This document shows, in pieces, positions 28,146 through 36,728 of a DNA stretch of 64,000 bases. Below the pieces are notes generated by a model. The model did not search any database. It was not told the origin of the DNA and worked only from the letters and a program-made list of their open reading frames with translations. A program made the position numbers and the translations under genes. Every line of letters starts with the position of its first letter. Within the stretch, counting starts at the first letter, position 1. The DNA comes from Nitrosomonas sp. Is35. GTDB taxonomy: Bacteria > Pseudomonadota > Gammaproteobacteria > Burkholderiales > Nitrosomonadaceae. The stretch is taken from NCBI RefSeq assembly GCF_033063295.1, contig NZ_JAWJZH010000001.1, forward strand, positions 1,302,001-1,366,000, written 5' to 3'.

Positions 28146-28581
28146 AAATCATCGATGGCCACAAACAGGTACTCGCGAGGTTCATTGGCGGATTGCCCTT
28201 TCAACAAGGAAAGCCGCTTGGTATCAAAGTGAACAAGCTCGCCTGGGTAAGACTTGTTATAGCGTTTGGCTTCACGCTTGAGCCGTTCCTGGATGGCTTG
28301 TTCGACCTTAGCCAGGCGCTTAAGACCGTATTGCAACGTCTTGAACCGCTGATTGGTACTGTCACGCGGCGTAAATTCCTGCAGTCTCGCGCGTTTCAGT
28401 ACATCATAAATCGTTGGCCGGCTGACATGAAAGCGTTCCGCCAAATGCGCCACCTTCCACAGCCGGGTTTGATAAAGCCGCCAGATTTCCTGACGATCTA
28501 ATAAAGTTAATCGGGTGCGTTTGTGTATGTTCATCTACAGTATTCTCCCAAATACTGTAAACAACGCTAGTAATTCTTACA

Positions 28582-28588
28582 GCTTAAG
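28582..28588. repeat. Target site duplication, right copy (IS481 element)
   Basis: GCTTAAG, matching 26364-26370. One copy must be removed to restore the reading frame of the split PEP-CTERM gene. Confidence 0.88.
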
Positions 28589-29704
28589 CTATTCGGCAGG
28601 AACCACGCTTCCTCTCACCGTTACAACTACTTTAAACAGCACCACTCTGCTTTCAAGCACCACGCCTTTGACTTATGCAGCTGGCGCTGCGCTTTCGTTA
28701 AACACAGCAACAATTAATTATTTCAGCGGCCGTTCGGATAATTTTGGAGCGGGCAACTCACTCAATTCCAATAATGGAAGACTCGATCCGGAAGGCATTC
28801 GCGTCTCAAACGATGGTAAAAGTGTGTTTATCTCCGATGAATATGGTCCTTACGTTTATCAATTCGACCGTCAAACCGGCGAGCGGATCAAATCGTTCAC
28901 CTTGCCGGACAATTTGGCTGCTGCTAACCTAAGTTCAAGTGGTGCTTCAGAGATCAGTGGCAACGTCACTGGCCGGGTTGCCAACAAAGGTATGGAAGGG
29001 CTCGCTATTTCTCCGGATGGCACAACGCTATTCGGTTTTATGCAAAGCCCATTGCTGCAGGATGGTGGTGACGGCGGACGAGCCAACCGCATCGTTTCGA
29101 TTGATATTGTTACTGGCGCAACGCACGAATTTGCCTACGACAACCGGATTGGTACTAAGAATTACAATAGCAGTGAAATACTGGCCCTTAATAATCATGA
29201 ATTCTTAGTTCTTGAACGGGATGGCAAGGGACTGGGTGACGGTTCAAAAGCAGCGATCAAACAATTATGGAAGGTTGATTTGAATGGTGCTACCGACATC
29301 AGAGAAATGAGCGGTGAAGCCAATTTATTGACCAATCAGGGACACCCGGATAAGAGTTTGTTTCTCGATATTAGAGCGCTACTCAATGCGAATGGCATTA
29401 CGGATGCAAATATCCCGGCCAAGCTGGAAGGCGCAGCTTTTGGCGATGACGTCATCGTTGGCGCAGAAACTTACCACACGCTCATATTAGCCAATGACAA
29501 TGATTTTTCAGCCATTGCGGGGGATAATCAGTTCTTCGTCATTGGTTTCAAGGACGCAGATCTCGGCGGATCTGTTTTTCTTCCTCAAGCAGTAGCAGCA
29601 ATCCCAGAACCGGAGACCTATGCAATGTTGTTAGCGGGACTGGGTTTATTGGGATTTATGGTGCGCCGTAGAAAGTAATCATCGCTATAATTTAGGTTTT
29701 AACT

Positions 29705-29737
29705 ATAACAAATGGGGTTCAAGCCCCCATTTGTTAT
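29705..29737 (+). terminator. Strong hairpin after the PEP-CTERM gene
   Basis: ATAACAAATGGGG (29705-29717) pairs perfectly with CCCCATTTGTTAT (29725-29737) around a 7-base loop. It lies 27 bases after the stop codon. It is not followed by a clean T-run but is flanked by T-rich sequence on both sides and lies between converging genes, so it may serve both. Confidence 0.65.
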
Positions 29738-29796
29738 CTTGGACAAAGGTACGAGATTTTTTTCCTCGGATTGTTGCAAAGACCGTGCGTTGAGTT

Positions 29797-30660
29797 TTAA
29801 GCGGTTTTTAAATTGGATGGATTTTTCCAGTCAGGAATGATCAATCGATTACTGAAAATCATGATTTCAGAATCTTCAAGGCGATTTCGTCCATTGCTGG
29901 GAATATCATAGACAATAGCCGGATAACCTTTGTACATCTCCACAATTCCGGGGTGATTCGGATATGAAACTATCCAGTGTTGCATGACATTTTCCTTGAT
30001 CAGTTTTGCCATACTCACTCGATTATGATGAGAATCGTGATCTTTATGAAGACTTCGCTCTTCGGTATGACAGGGAGTATCAAAGTAAACGAGTGTTTTA
30101 TCCGGTAGTGACGGTAATACTGTTTTAATTAAGCCGGTAGCATCTTGGTTATATAAATGAATGCATGAGCGATGCAGCGCAATCCATTCAATGCCGCGAA
30201 TCAAATCTCGCTTATTAAAGCGGGCATCAAACTTCCAGCGCTTGCCTTGGCTTTTTCCATCGGTAACATCGCCGTATAGAATTCCTAACCGGTTAATCCG
30301 ATTTAGAAAGAAGATTGAGAAGCCTACTTCGAGCGCGCTATGATTTTCAGGGGAACGCAAGATATCTTGTTGCCGCTGCCATTCTTCTGTTGTTATTTTA
30401 ATATCGTGAATAGCTTTACAAAGCGCTTCCGGTTGATTGATGACGCTGTGCCAAAAAGCGTATATCGCAGGATTTGCATCGTTCAAATGAATATGAGACA
30501 CGTAACCTTGAGTGAGTAAATTCAGTGCGATCCCTGCGCTTCCGGCATAGGGCTCAACATAATGTCCACCCAGTAAATCGTTTTGCGCAAAAATTATTTT
30601 AAAAAAGCTGAGCATGTTGCTTCTTCCTTTGGGGTAACGCAGCGGGGTATTCAACTTCAT
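29797..30660 (-). CDS. D12-class DNA adenine methylase-like protein with altered motif IV
   Basis: A 287-residue protein with the alpha-type (D12/Dam) N6-adenine methyltransferase plan. It has an N-terminal RYPKGRSNML (family RYPGGKs), SAM-binding motif YVEPYAGSAGIAL near residues 35-47, then LNDANPAIYAFW. The target segment includes FFLNRINRLGILYGDVTDG. Where active enzymes have DPPY, this one reads VYFDTPC, so two of the four catalytic-loop residues differ. The YP-GG signature near the start is also changed (PKGR). It may be inactive or altered in function. ATG 30660 is preferred over 30672 because GGAG stands six bases before it. No restriction enzyme gene is adjacent, so it is an orphan. 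Confidence 0.8.
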   Translation of the reverse strand: MKLNTPLRYPKGRSNMLSFFKIIFAQNDLLGGHYVEPYAGSAGIALNLLTQGYVSHIHLNDANPAIYAFWHSVINQPEALCKAIHDIKITTEEWQRQQDILRSPENHSALEVGFSIFFLNRINRLGILYGDVTDGKSQGKRWKFDARFNKRDLIRGIEWIALHRSCIHLYNQDATGLIKTVLPSLPDKTLVYFDTPCHTEERSLHKDHDSHHNRVSMAKLIKENVMQHWIVSYPNHPGIVEMYKGYPAIVYDIPSNGRNRLEDSEIMIFSNRLIIPDWKNPSNLKTA

Positions 30661-30672
30661 AGAGCGCTCCAT

Positions 30673-31153
30673 CGCGAATTTGATGTGATGTTCATCATAA
30701 GCTCACAGGCAAAATTGAAATTATTTTTATTATACATTCGCGGTGAAAAATAATGTGCAATCAGTAATTTGTAACATTTCTGTAATAAAACTTTTTTGGT
30801 ATTCGTGACAGCGCATTGTTGAATAGCCGGAAATTGCGATTGCTGAATCAATCATCAATCCGGCGGGTCCCTGATTTTTCAACAACCGTTGCAAATTTAC
30901 ATCACGCGTCAATGCAATCTTAACTTCCTGATAGCAATTAATCTTAAGCAAAAAATTAGCGGTTTTTTGCTGCCGCGATACAAAAATCCGCAAAATTTTT
31001 CTGCACAAAAAATAATTTGTGTTGTACCATTGGTGCCATAGCATTCTCCATCAACCACTAGATATTGTGGTTCTGTTCAAATAATGCTATTCCATTGAAT
31101 CAACAGAAATTTGTATTTTTCTTTGATGAATCATCAGTCAGGAGGAATCACCG
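30673..31153. other. 481-base intergenic region before nrdA
   Basis: No gene was found in this AT-rich stretch. It separates the divergently oriented methylase gene and nrdA, so it must carry both promoters. The nrdA-proximal part contains a likely NrdR box (31055-31070) and a second weaker palindrome (31004-31021). The ribosome site AGGAGG stands at 31140-31145. The rest shows nothing I can assign. Confidence 0.6.
31055..31070. promoter_or_regulatory. Possible NrdR box upstream of nrdA
   Basis: CCACTAGATATTGTGG resembles the 16-base NrdR consensus (acaCwATATaTwGtgt): it keeps the outer CxC...GxG symmetry and the ATAT core. A weaker palindrome, CACAAAAAATAATTTGTG at 31004-31021, lies 50 bases away centre to centre. 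Paired NrdR boxes are usually closer, about 31 bases, so the second site is doubtful. NrdR represses ribonucleotide reductase genes. Confidence 0.45.
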
Positions 31154-34018
31154 ATGCAGCTCGCGACAGAACAAACTCACCTCAAACCTGTTTCCGGAAG
31201 TCAAAGTTTTATGGATACACCAGTACAAAATTCCCGTTTTTCCCAGCATAAAATCATCCGCCGCAACGGTGCGGTGGTGGCGTTTGAGCCGGGCAAGATT
31301 TCGGTGGCGCTGACCAAGGCGTTTATTGCCGTCGATGGCGGGCAGGGCGCGGCATCGGTGCGGGTGCGCGAAGTCGTGGCCAGCCTGACCGAAGAAGTGG
31401 TCAATGCCTTGCTGCGCCGCCAGCCGGACAGCGGCACGTTTCATATCGAGGATATTCAGGATCAGGTCGAGCTGGCATTGATGCGCTCGGGCCAGCACGA
31501 TGTGGCGCGCGCTTATGTGTTGTACCGCGAGGAACGCGCACGCGAACGCGCCAAGCTGAAGCAGAAATCGGCTGCCGAGACGGCTGCGGAAACGTTGTAT
31601 GTCGTCGATAACGGCCAACGCGTGCCGCTGGATGTGGCCAAATTATCCGCATTGATCGAATCATCCTGCGCCGGTTTGGGCAATACCGTCGATCCTGCGC
31701 TGATTCTGAAAGCCACCGTCAAGGATTTGTACGACGGTGTCTCGTTCGATGAAGTCAACAAATCGCTGGTGCTGTCGGCGCGCGTGCTGATCGAAAAAGA
31801 CCCTGCGTACAGTTATGTCACCGCGCGCTTGTTACTGAACAACGTGCGTCACGAAGTGCTTGGCGAGGAAGTGACGCAACAGGCGATGCAGGCGCACTAT
31901 AAAGATTATTTCCCGGTATTCATCAAACGCGGTATCGAAGCCGAGCTGCTCGATCAACGCCTGGCGCAATTCGATTTGAGCCGTCTGGCCGACGCGCTGG
32001 ACGCCGAGCGCGATTTGCAATTCGACTATCTCGGACTGCAAACGTTGTACGACCGCTATTTCCTGCATATCAAAGAACGTCGCATCGAGCTGCCGCAAGC
32101 GTTCTTCATGCGCGTGGCGATGGGTCTGGCGTTGAACGAGATCGACCGCGAAGCGCGCGCCATCGAGTTTTATCACGTGTTGTCGAGTTTCGATTTCATG
32201 AGTTCGACGCCGACCTTGTTCAATTCCGGCACCTGCCGCTCGCAACTGTCATCGTGCTACCTGACCACCGTGCCGGACGATCTCGACGGCATTTACGAAG
32301 CGATCAAGGAAAACGCATTGCTGGCGAAATACGCCGGCGGATTGGGTAACGACTGGACGCCGGTGCGGGCCATGGGCGCGCGCATCAAGGGCACCAACGG
32401 TAAATCGCAAGGCGTGGTGCCGTTCCTGAAAGTGGTGTCCGATACCGCCGTGGCGGTCAATCAAGGCGGCAAGCGCAAGGGTGCGGTGTGCGCGTACCTG
32501 GAATGCTGGCATCTGGATATCGAGGAATTCCTGGAATTGCGCAAAAACACCGGCGACGACCGCCGCCGCACGCACGACATGAATACTGCCACATGGATTC
32601 CCGATCTGTTCATGAAACGCGTGATGGAAGGCGGCGACTGGACCTTGTTCTCGCCGTCGGATACACCCGATTTGCACGAGAAATTCGGCCAGCAATTCGA
32701 GCAAGCGTATCTCGGTTACGAAGCCAAAATCGAGCGCGGCGAGCTGGATCTGTACAAAAAGATTCCCGCCGTGCAATTGTGGCGCAAGATGTTGAGCATG
32801 CTGTTTGAAACCGGCCATCCGTGGATTACCTTTAAAGATCCGTGCAACGTACGTTCGCCGCAGAACCATATCGGCGTGGTGCACAGCTCCAACTTGTGCA
32901 CGGAAATCACGCTGAACACCAACGACAAGGAAATCGCTGTGTGCAATCTCGGTTCGGTCAATCTGCTCGCGCATCTGAAAGATGGCGCGCTCGATCTGGA
33001 CAAACTGAAACGCACCGTGCACATCGCTATGCGCATGCTCGACAACGTCATCGACATCAATTTCTACGCCGTCGCCAAAGCACGCAATGCCAACCTGAAA
33101 CACCGTCCGGTCGGTCTGGGCATCATGGGATTCCAGGATTGCCTGCATCAACTGGGCATTCCGTACAGCTCGCAAGAAGCGGTGGAATTCGCCGACCGTT
33201 CGATGGAAGCGGTGGCGTATCAGGCGTATTGGGCATCGACCGAATTAGCGCAAGAGCGCGGCTGCTACAGCAGCTACAAAGGCAGTCTGTGGGATCGTGG
33301 CATTCTGCCACACGACACGCTGGAAGTGCTGCGCCAGGAACGCGGCGGGTTTGTCGAAACGGATTTGTCGGCGACGCTCGATTGGGACGCATTGCGTGCA
33401 CGCATCCAGCAGTACGGCATGCGTAATTCCAACTGCCTGGCGATTGCGCCGACCGCGACGATTTCCAACATCGTCGGCGTTTCCGCCAGTATCGAACCGA
33501 CCTATCAGAATCTGTACGTCAAATCGAACTTGTCGGGCGAATTCACCATCGCCAACAAATCGCTGGTCAACGATCTGAAAAAACTCAATCTGTGGGACGA
33601 AGTGATGATTTCGGATTTGAAATACTTCGACGGCGCGATCAGCAAAATCGACCGCATTCCGGACCATATCCGCGCTTTGTACGCCACTGCGTTTGAAATG
33701 GATCCGCTCTGGCTGATCGAAGCGGGCGCGCGGCGGCAGAAATGGATCGACCAATCGCAATCGCTGAATATTTACATGGGCGGCGTATCCGGCAAGAAAC
33801 TGGATGAAACCTACAAACTGGCGTGGCTGCGCGGTCTTAAAACCACGTATTACTTGCGTTCGATGGGCGCCACGGCAGCGGAAAAATCCACGGTGCGCGC
33901 CGGATCGCTGAACGCGGTGCCGTCCGATGGCGGCGTGGTCAAAGCTGCGGTGGAAGTGTCCACGGTGGAAATCAAGTACTGCGCGATCGATGACGAGAGC
34001 TGCGAGTCTTGCCAATAA
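31154..34018 (+). CDS. nrdA: Ribonucleoside-diphosphate reductase subunit alpha (class Ia)
   Basis: Catalytic subunit that reduces ribonucleotides to deoxyribonucleotides with a thiyl radical. The 954-residue protein is longer than E. coli NrdA (761) because it carries two ATP-cone domains in tandem at the N-terminus (KIIRRNGAVVAFEPGKIS near residue 35 and VVDNGQRVPLDVAKLSAL near residue 150). Active-site segments are present: NLCTEITLN with its N, C and E residues, CRSQLSSCYL, and the C-terminal redox pair in CESCQ. The start follows AGGAGGAAT. Two cones may make allosteric control more complex. A 172-base gap separates it from nrdB. Confidence 0.97.
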   Translation: MQLATEQTHLKPVSGSQSFMDTPVQNSRFSQHKIIRRNGAVVAFEPGKISVALTKAFIAVDGGQGAASVRVREVVASLTEEVVNALLRRQPDSGTFHIEDIQDQVELALMRSGQHDVARAYVLYREERARERAKLKQKSAAETAAETLYVVDNGQRVPLDVAKLSALIESSCAGLGNTVDPALILKATVKDLYDGVSFDEVNKSLVLSARVLIEKDPAYSYVTARLLLNNVRHEVLGEEVTQQAMQAHYKDYFPVFIKRGIEAELLDQRLAQFDLSRLADALDAERDLQFDYLGLQTLYDRYFLHIKERRIELPQAFFMRVAMGLALNEIDREARAIEFYHVLSSFDFMSSTPTLFNSGTCRSQLSSCYLTTVPDDLDGIYEAIKENALLAKYAGGLGNDWTPVRAMGARIKGTNGKSQGVVPFLKVVSDTAVAVNQGGKRKGAVCAYLECWHLDIEEFLELRKNTGDDRRRTHDMNTATWIPDLFMKRVMEGGDWTLFSPSDTPDLHEKFGQQFEQAYLGYEAKIERGELDLYKKIPAVQLWRKMLSMLFETGHPWITFKDPCNVRSPQNHIGVVHSSNLCTEITLNTNDKEIAVCNLGSVNLLAHLKDGALDLDKLKRTVHIAMRMLDNVIDINFYAVAKARNANLKHRPVGLGIMGFQDCLHQLGIPYSSQEAVEFADRSMEAVAYQAYWASTELAQERGCYSSYKGSLWDRGILPHDTLEVLRQERGGFVETDLSATLDWDALRARIQQYGMRNSNCLAIAPTATISNIVGVSASIEPTYQNLYVKSNLSGEFTIANKSLVNDLKKLNLWDEVMISDLKYFDGAISKIDRIPDHIRALYATAFEMDPLWLIEAGARRQKWIDQSQSLNIYMGGVSGKKLDETYKLAWLRGLKTTYYLRSMGATAAEKSTVRAGSLNAVPSDGGVVKAAVEVSTVEIKYCAIDDESCESCQ

Positions 34019-34021
34019 TTC

Positions 34022-34161
34022 GAAACACCGATTAATTGCCTGCACAAGCGATTTGCTGCGTTGGGTGGTGCTCGGAAACTCGCCTATCTTGCGATATGTC
34101 TCGTTTCCTGCGCTCCATCCGCCTTGCAACTCATCTTGCTCGGCGAATTACTCAGTGTTTC
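34022..34161 (-). repeat. MITE-like element, copy A (between nrdA and nrdB)
   Basis: About 140 bp with imperfect terminal inverted repeats: GAAACACCGATTAATT at the left end and the reverse complement of the right end GAAACACTGAGTAATT (14 of 16). The whole element, read on the minus strand, aligns along its length with the + strand at 39567-39707, including the shared core CAAGATAGGCGA and TGGAGCG/CGGAGCG. Internal identity is roughly 65-70% by eye. It codes for nothing recognisable. It starts four bases after the nrdA stop and splits the nrdA-nrdB operon. Confidence 0.65.
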
Positions 34162-34189
34162 TTCAACAATATAAAAGAAGGAGTTCACC

Positions 34190-35380
34190 ATGCTGACATT
34201 TGAAGACGAACCGCAACAACCGCAAACACCACCAGTCAGCGCCATGCCGCGCACCGCCTTGCACGATTTTGAATTGCCGCTGGCAACACCGGCGCAAGAT
34301 GACCGCGATCACAGCACCGCCAGCCATCAGGCGGCCGCGGATGACGTGGCCGGCAGCGCCAACCGCCGCATTTCAGTTGAGGACAAATCCATCATCAACT
34401 GCAAAGCGGACGTCAATCAATTGGTGCCGTTCAAGTACAAATGGGCGTGGGATAAATACCTCGGTGCTTGCGCCAACCACTGGATGCCGCAGGAAATCAG
34501 CATGAGCCGCGATATCGCGCTGTGGAAAGATCCGAGTGGCCTGACCGAGGACGAACGCCGTCTGGTCAAGCGCAATCTGGGTTTCTTTGTTACCGCCGAT
34601 TCGCTGGCGGCCAACAACATCGTGCTCGGCACCTACCGCCACATCACCAACCCGGAATGCCGCCAGTATCTGCTGCGTCAGGCATTCGAGGAAGCGATTC
34701 ATACCCATGCGTATCAGTACATCGTCGAATCACTGGGACTGGACGAAGGCGAGATTTTCAACGCGTACCACGAAGTGCCGTCGATCCGCGACAAGGACGA
34801 ATTTCTGATTCCGTTCATCGATACGCTGACCAATCCGCACTTCAAAACCGGCACATTGGAAACCGATCAGCAACTGCTCAAAAGCCTGATCGTGTTCGCC
34901 TGCATCATGGAAGGGCTGTTTTTCTACGTCGGTTTCACGCAGATTCTGGCATTGGGACGGCAAAACAAAATGACCGGCGCGGCCGAGCAATACCAATACA
35001 TCCTGCGCGACGAATCGATGCATTGTAATTTCGGCATCGACGTGATCAACCAGATCAAAATGGAAAATCCGCAGCTGTGGACCAAAGCGTTCCGCGACGA
35101 AATCGGCGCATTGATGCAAAAAGCCGTGGCGCTGGAATACCGCTACGCCGAAGACACTATGCCGCGCGGCGTGCTCGGCATGAACGCGCCGATGTTCAAG
35201 GAATACCTGCGCTACATCGCCAACCGCCGCTGCCAGCAAATCGGCCTGGACGCGCTGTACCCGAACGCCAACAACCCGTTCCCATGGATGTCGGAAATGA
35301 TCGATCTCAAAAAGGAAAAGAATTTCTTTGAGACACGCGTGACGGAGTATCAAACGGGTGGGGCGTTGAGTTGGGATTGA
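34190..35380 (+). CDS. nrdB: Ribonucleoside-diphosphate reductase subunit beta (class Ia)
   Basis: Radical-generating subunit with a di-iron tyrosyl cofactor. The 396-residue protein has all iron ligands in family context: D in [12 protein letters not shown], the ExxH pair in [13 protein letters not shown] in [10 protein letters not shown], and ExxH in [11 protein letters not shown]. The radical tyrosine is four residues after the first ligand histidine (HTHAY). A polar N-terminal extension of about 65 residues precedes the core, as in other betaproteobacteria. AAGGAG precedes the ATG. A diverged partial copy of its last 265 bases plus the following 55 lies at 35841-36163. Confidence 0.97.
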   Translation: MLTFEDEPQQPQTPPVSAMPRTALHDFELPLATPAQDDRDHSTASHQAAADDVAGSANRRISVEDKSIINCKADVNQLVPFKYKWAWDKYLGACANHWMPQEISMSRDIALWKDPSGLTEDERRLVKRNLGFFVTADSLAANNIVLGTYRHITNPECRQYLLRQAFEEAIHTHAYQYIVESLGLDEGEIFNAYHEVPSIRDKDEFLIPFIDTLTNPHFKTGTLETDQQLLKSLIVFACIMEGLFFYVGFTQILALGRQNKMTGAAEQYQYILRDESMHCNFGIDVINQIKMENPQLWTKAFRDEIGALMQKAVALEYRYAEDTMPRGVLGMNAPMFKEYLRYIANRRCQQIGLDALYPNANNPFPWMSEMIDLKKEKNFFETRVTEYQTGGALSWD

Positions 35381-35469
35381 GGGGAGTGCGACAGGTGCAG
35401 TCCGTTTATCAACATTTTTTCTTGGATATATTACGTGTGCTTGCATAAGCAAAGGTGTCGCGATAAGTC

Positions 35470-35712
35470 ATGAAACTTTGTTTCGTTGGAGTTACATCTA
35501 TTCTGTTTCTCTTGGGTTGCACCACGGTTCAAAAAATTAAACGCCCTGAAGGTGTAACCGAGTTTCTTATTGCTTGTGGTGCAGGTTCCGGCTGGAACAT
35601 TTGTTATGAAAAAGCCAATGAGCTATGTCCATTGGGATATAAGACACTTTTCGAAGATGCAGGTTTCAACCGAAAGGAGCTACGCATTTCGTGTCCAACT
35701 ACCAGTGAGTAA
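35470..35712 (+). CDS. Small lipoprotein, hypothetical
   Basis: 80 residues with a signal peptide ending in the lipobox LLGC (lipidated cysteine near residue 17), then a short mature part with four further cysteines (LIACGAG, NICYEKANELC, RISCPT). The cysteine number suggests disulfide bonds in the periplasm. I do not recognise a named family. It is bracketed by the true nrdB and the nrdB fragment, so it may have arrived with that fragment. Confidence 0.6.
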   Translation: MKLCFVGVTSILFLLGCTTVQKIKRPEGVTEFLIACGAGSGWNICYEKANELCPLGYKTLFEDAGFNRKELRISCPTTSE

Positions 35713-35801
35713 TCATGGTACTGCAAACTTGGGATCTAATCAGTCATTCCAGTGGATACGCTTTGTGTCGTTGAGTTCCAGATCGTCTCAACAGCTCGTA
35801 G

Positions 35802-35826
35802 GTTGGGGTGAGGTACGAACCCCAAC
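35802..35826. repeat. REP-like palindrome
   Basis: GTTGGGGT (35802-35809) pairs with ACCCCAAC (35819-35826) around GAGGTACGA. The surrounding GTAGGTTGGGGTGAGG...GAACCCCAACAC form resembles a palindromic interspersed repeat seen in many proteobacteria and cyanobacteria. It ends 15 bases before the nrdB fragment begins, so it marks the left edge of the duplicated segment. Confidence 0.55.
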
Positions 35827-35840
35827 ACAACAAAGTCGCC

Positions 35841-36163
35841 TGATGAAAAAGGCCGTGGCGCTGGAATACCGCTACGCCGAAAACACCATGCCGCGCGGCG
35901 TGCTCGGTATGAACGCACCGATGTTCAGGAATACCTGCGCTACATCGCCAACCGCCGCTGCCAGCAAATCGGTTTGGATGCGCTTACCCGAACGCCAATA
36001 ACCCGTTCCCGTGGATGACGGAAATGATCGACCTGAAGAAAGAAAAGAATTTCTTTGAAACGCGCGTGACCGAGTATCAAACGGGCGGGGCGTTGAGTTG
36101 GGATTGAGGGTTGTAGTAGTTGGCGATCCGTTTATGCAACATTTTTTGTCGGATATATTGCGT
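35841..36163 (+). pseudogene. Partial nrdB copy: 3' end and downstream flank, frameshifted
   Basis: Aligns with 35112-35436. It covers the codons for the last 87 residues of NrdB, the stop, and about 55 bases of the downstream flank (TCCGTTTAT...CAACATTTTTT...GGATATATT). Two single-base deletions break the frame (TTCAAGGAA to TTCAGGAA; GCGCTGTACC to GCGCTTACC). Apart from those, nearly all of about 20 substitutions are synonymous third-position changes, for example GGC to GGT, CTG to TTG and GAC to GAT. It has no start and no upstream part of nrdB, so it is non-functional. Confidence 0.92.
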
Positions 36164-36196
36164 TAATCCTCAATAGACGAAGATCAAGGAGAATCA

Positions 36197-36670
36197 ATGG
36201 AAATTAGTGCATCAGCGTCATTTTGGATCGGTATGATAGGGACGCTTGTGGGTGTCCTAAGTGGTGGCATAGCAGTTTATCAGTGGGCTGTTATTAACGA
36301 GGCAAAAAAGAGGCGCCATGAAATTCAGTTTATCTTGGCTGGTGTGGGTCATCTTGTGCTAAGTAAGTGCCAGAGTTGGAATAACCAAATTGCATTGCTT
36401 GCTAGGCCTGAAACAGCTGATGGTCTAGGGATTTTTCGAGTGCATGTTAGTGCAAGAGATGATATGAATGAGATTCACAGTCTAGTTACTGCGCTAGAAG
36501 GAACTATCGATTCAAGCTCTTCGGCGTCTAAAGCACTACTTCAGAAAAGTATAGAGCAAGCAAAGCTAAACAACGAACTTCAAGAAACGGCTCTGAAGAA
36601 TCCAACTAGGCATGAACCATTAGTAAATAGGGCTGAAGAGCCGAGATCGGAAAGTGGTGGTGCTAAATAA
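36197..36670 (+). CDS. Hypothetical membrane-anchored protein, first gene of pYEATS module
   Basis: 157 residues: a short N-terminus, one clear membrane helix (about residues 9-30, FWIGMIGTLVGVLSGGIAVY), then a basic turn and a mostly helical cytoplasmic part ending in a charged tail (NRAEEPRSESGGAK). I recognise no family. AAGGAG precedes the ATG. It lies just after the nrdB fragment and 58 bases before the pYEATS-like gene in the same direction; both are membrane-anchored and have lower GC than the neighbouring core genes. I infer a two-component unit, function unknown. Confidence 0.6.
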   Translation: MEISASASFWIGMIGTLVGVLSGGIAVYQWAVINEAKKRRHEIQFILAGVGHLVLSKCQSWNNQIALLARPETADGLGIFRVHVSARDDMNEIHSLVTALEGTIDSSSSASKALLQKSIEQAKLNNELQETALKNPTRHEPLVNRAEEPRSESGGAK

Positions 36671-36673
36671 CAT

Positions 36674-36698
36674 TGCTGCGCGATAAAACTGCGCAGCA
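36674..36698 (+). terminator. Hairpin between the two module genes
   Basis: TGCTGCGC (36674-36681) pairs perfectly with GCGCAGCA (36691-36698) around GATAAAACT. It has no T-run, so it may reduce read-through or protect mRNA rather than terminate. Confidence 0.4.
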
Positions 36699-36728
36699 TC
36701 GGTGACTTCTACGTTAGGTGATACGCGA

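Larger units (their letters stand above)
26382..28534 (-). pseudogene. IS481-family transposase, split by IS256-family element
   Basis: The N-terminal 132 residues are coded by 28534 down to about 28139 and the C-terminal 139 by about 26808 down to 26382. Joined at the 8-base duplication they read through FVAIDDFSR-ELYADIFP without loss, giving 271 residues. The N-terminus holds a helix-turn-helix (LAERFHVSRPTIYDVLKRA). The DDE triad is visible as D in LVHFDTKR, D in AYSDNGKEF and E in NGKAERVI. The gene was therefore intact until the inner insertion. Confidence 0.87.
26371..28581 (-). mobile_element. IS481-family insertion sequence, interrupted by an IS256-family element
   Basis: The ends are imperfect inverted repeats beginning TGTAAGAA and sharing GTTGTTTAC at bases 17-25 (26371-26395 against 28557-28581; 20 of 25 bases match). 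A 7-base target duplication GCTTAAG flanks it at 26364-26370 and 28582-28588. Without the inner element the IS is about 874 bp and codes for one 271-residue transposase on the minus strand. TG...CA ends and an integrase-core transposase with an N-terminal helix-turn-helix fit IS481. The complete duplication shows that the insertion is not an assembly artefact. Confidence 0.88.
26042..29678 (+). pseudogene. PEP-CTERM phytase-like (esterase-like) protein, split by nested insertion sequences
   Basis: The gene is in two pieces, 26042-26370 and 28589-29678, separated by an insertion. Removing 26371-28581 and one copy of the 7-base duplication joins them exactly in frame (TISL then SYSAGTTL), giving an exported protein of about 472 residues. 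Piece one has a signal peptide (ILPMLLAISLVVPIANA) and ALPDRGPNALAYAG. Piece two has the phytase-like propeller segments (RLDPEGIRVSNDG, VFISDEYGPYVYQFD, GMEGLAISPDG). It ends in a PEP-CTERM signal, PEPETYAMLLAGLGLLGF plus RRRK, for exosortase sorting. ATG 26042 is preferred over 26036 because AGGAA ends at 26035. As it stands it cannot make the full protein. Confidence 0.88.

Noticed and set aside
28515..28588. Separate start for the second half of the PEP-CTERM gene at GTG 28515
   Set aside because: Those codons belong to the IS481 end; the piece lacks a signal peptide and continues the upstream frame exactly once the IS is removed.
32249..33175. A 308-codon minus-strand frame inside nrdA
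   Set aside because: Histidine/arginine/phenylalanine-rich product typical of the complement of GC-rich codons; no start signal.
33245..34129. A 294-codon minus-strand frame opposite the end of nrdA
   Set aside because: Antisense shadow of a strongly biased codon set; no ribosome site, no family resemblance, and nrdA on the other strand is certain.
35570..36001. A 143-codon plus-strand frame beginning in the small lipoprotein gene and entering the nrdB fragment
   Set aside because: It joins an out-of-frame part of the lipoprotein gene to the frameshifted nrdB piece; chance read-through, not a gene fusion.
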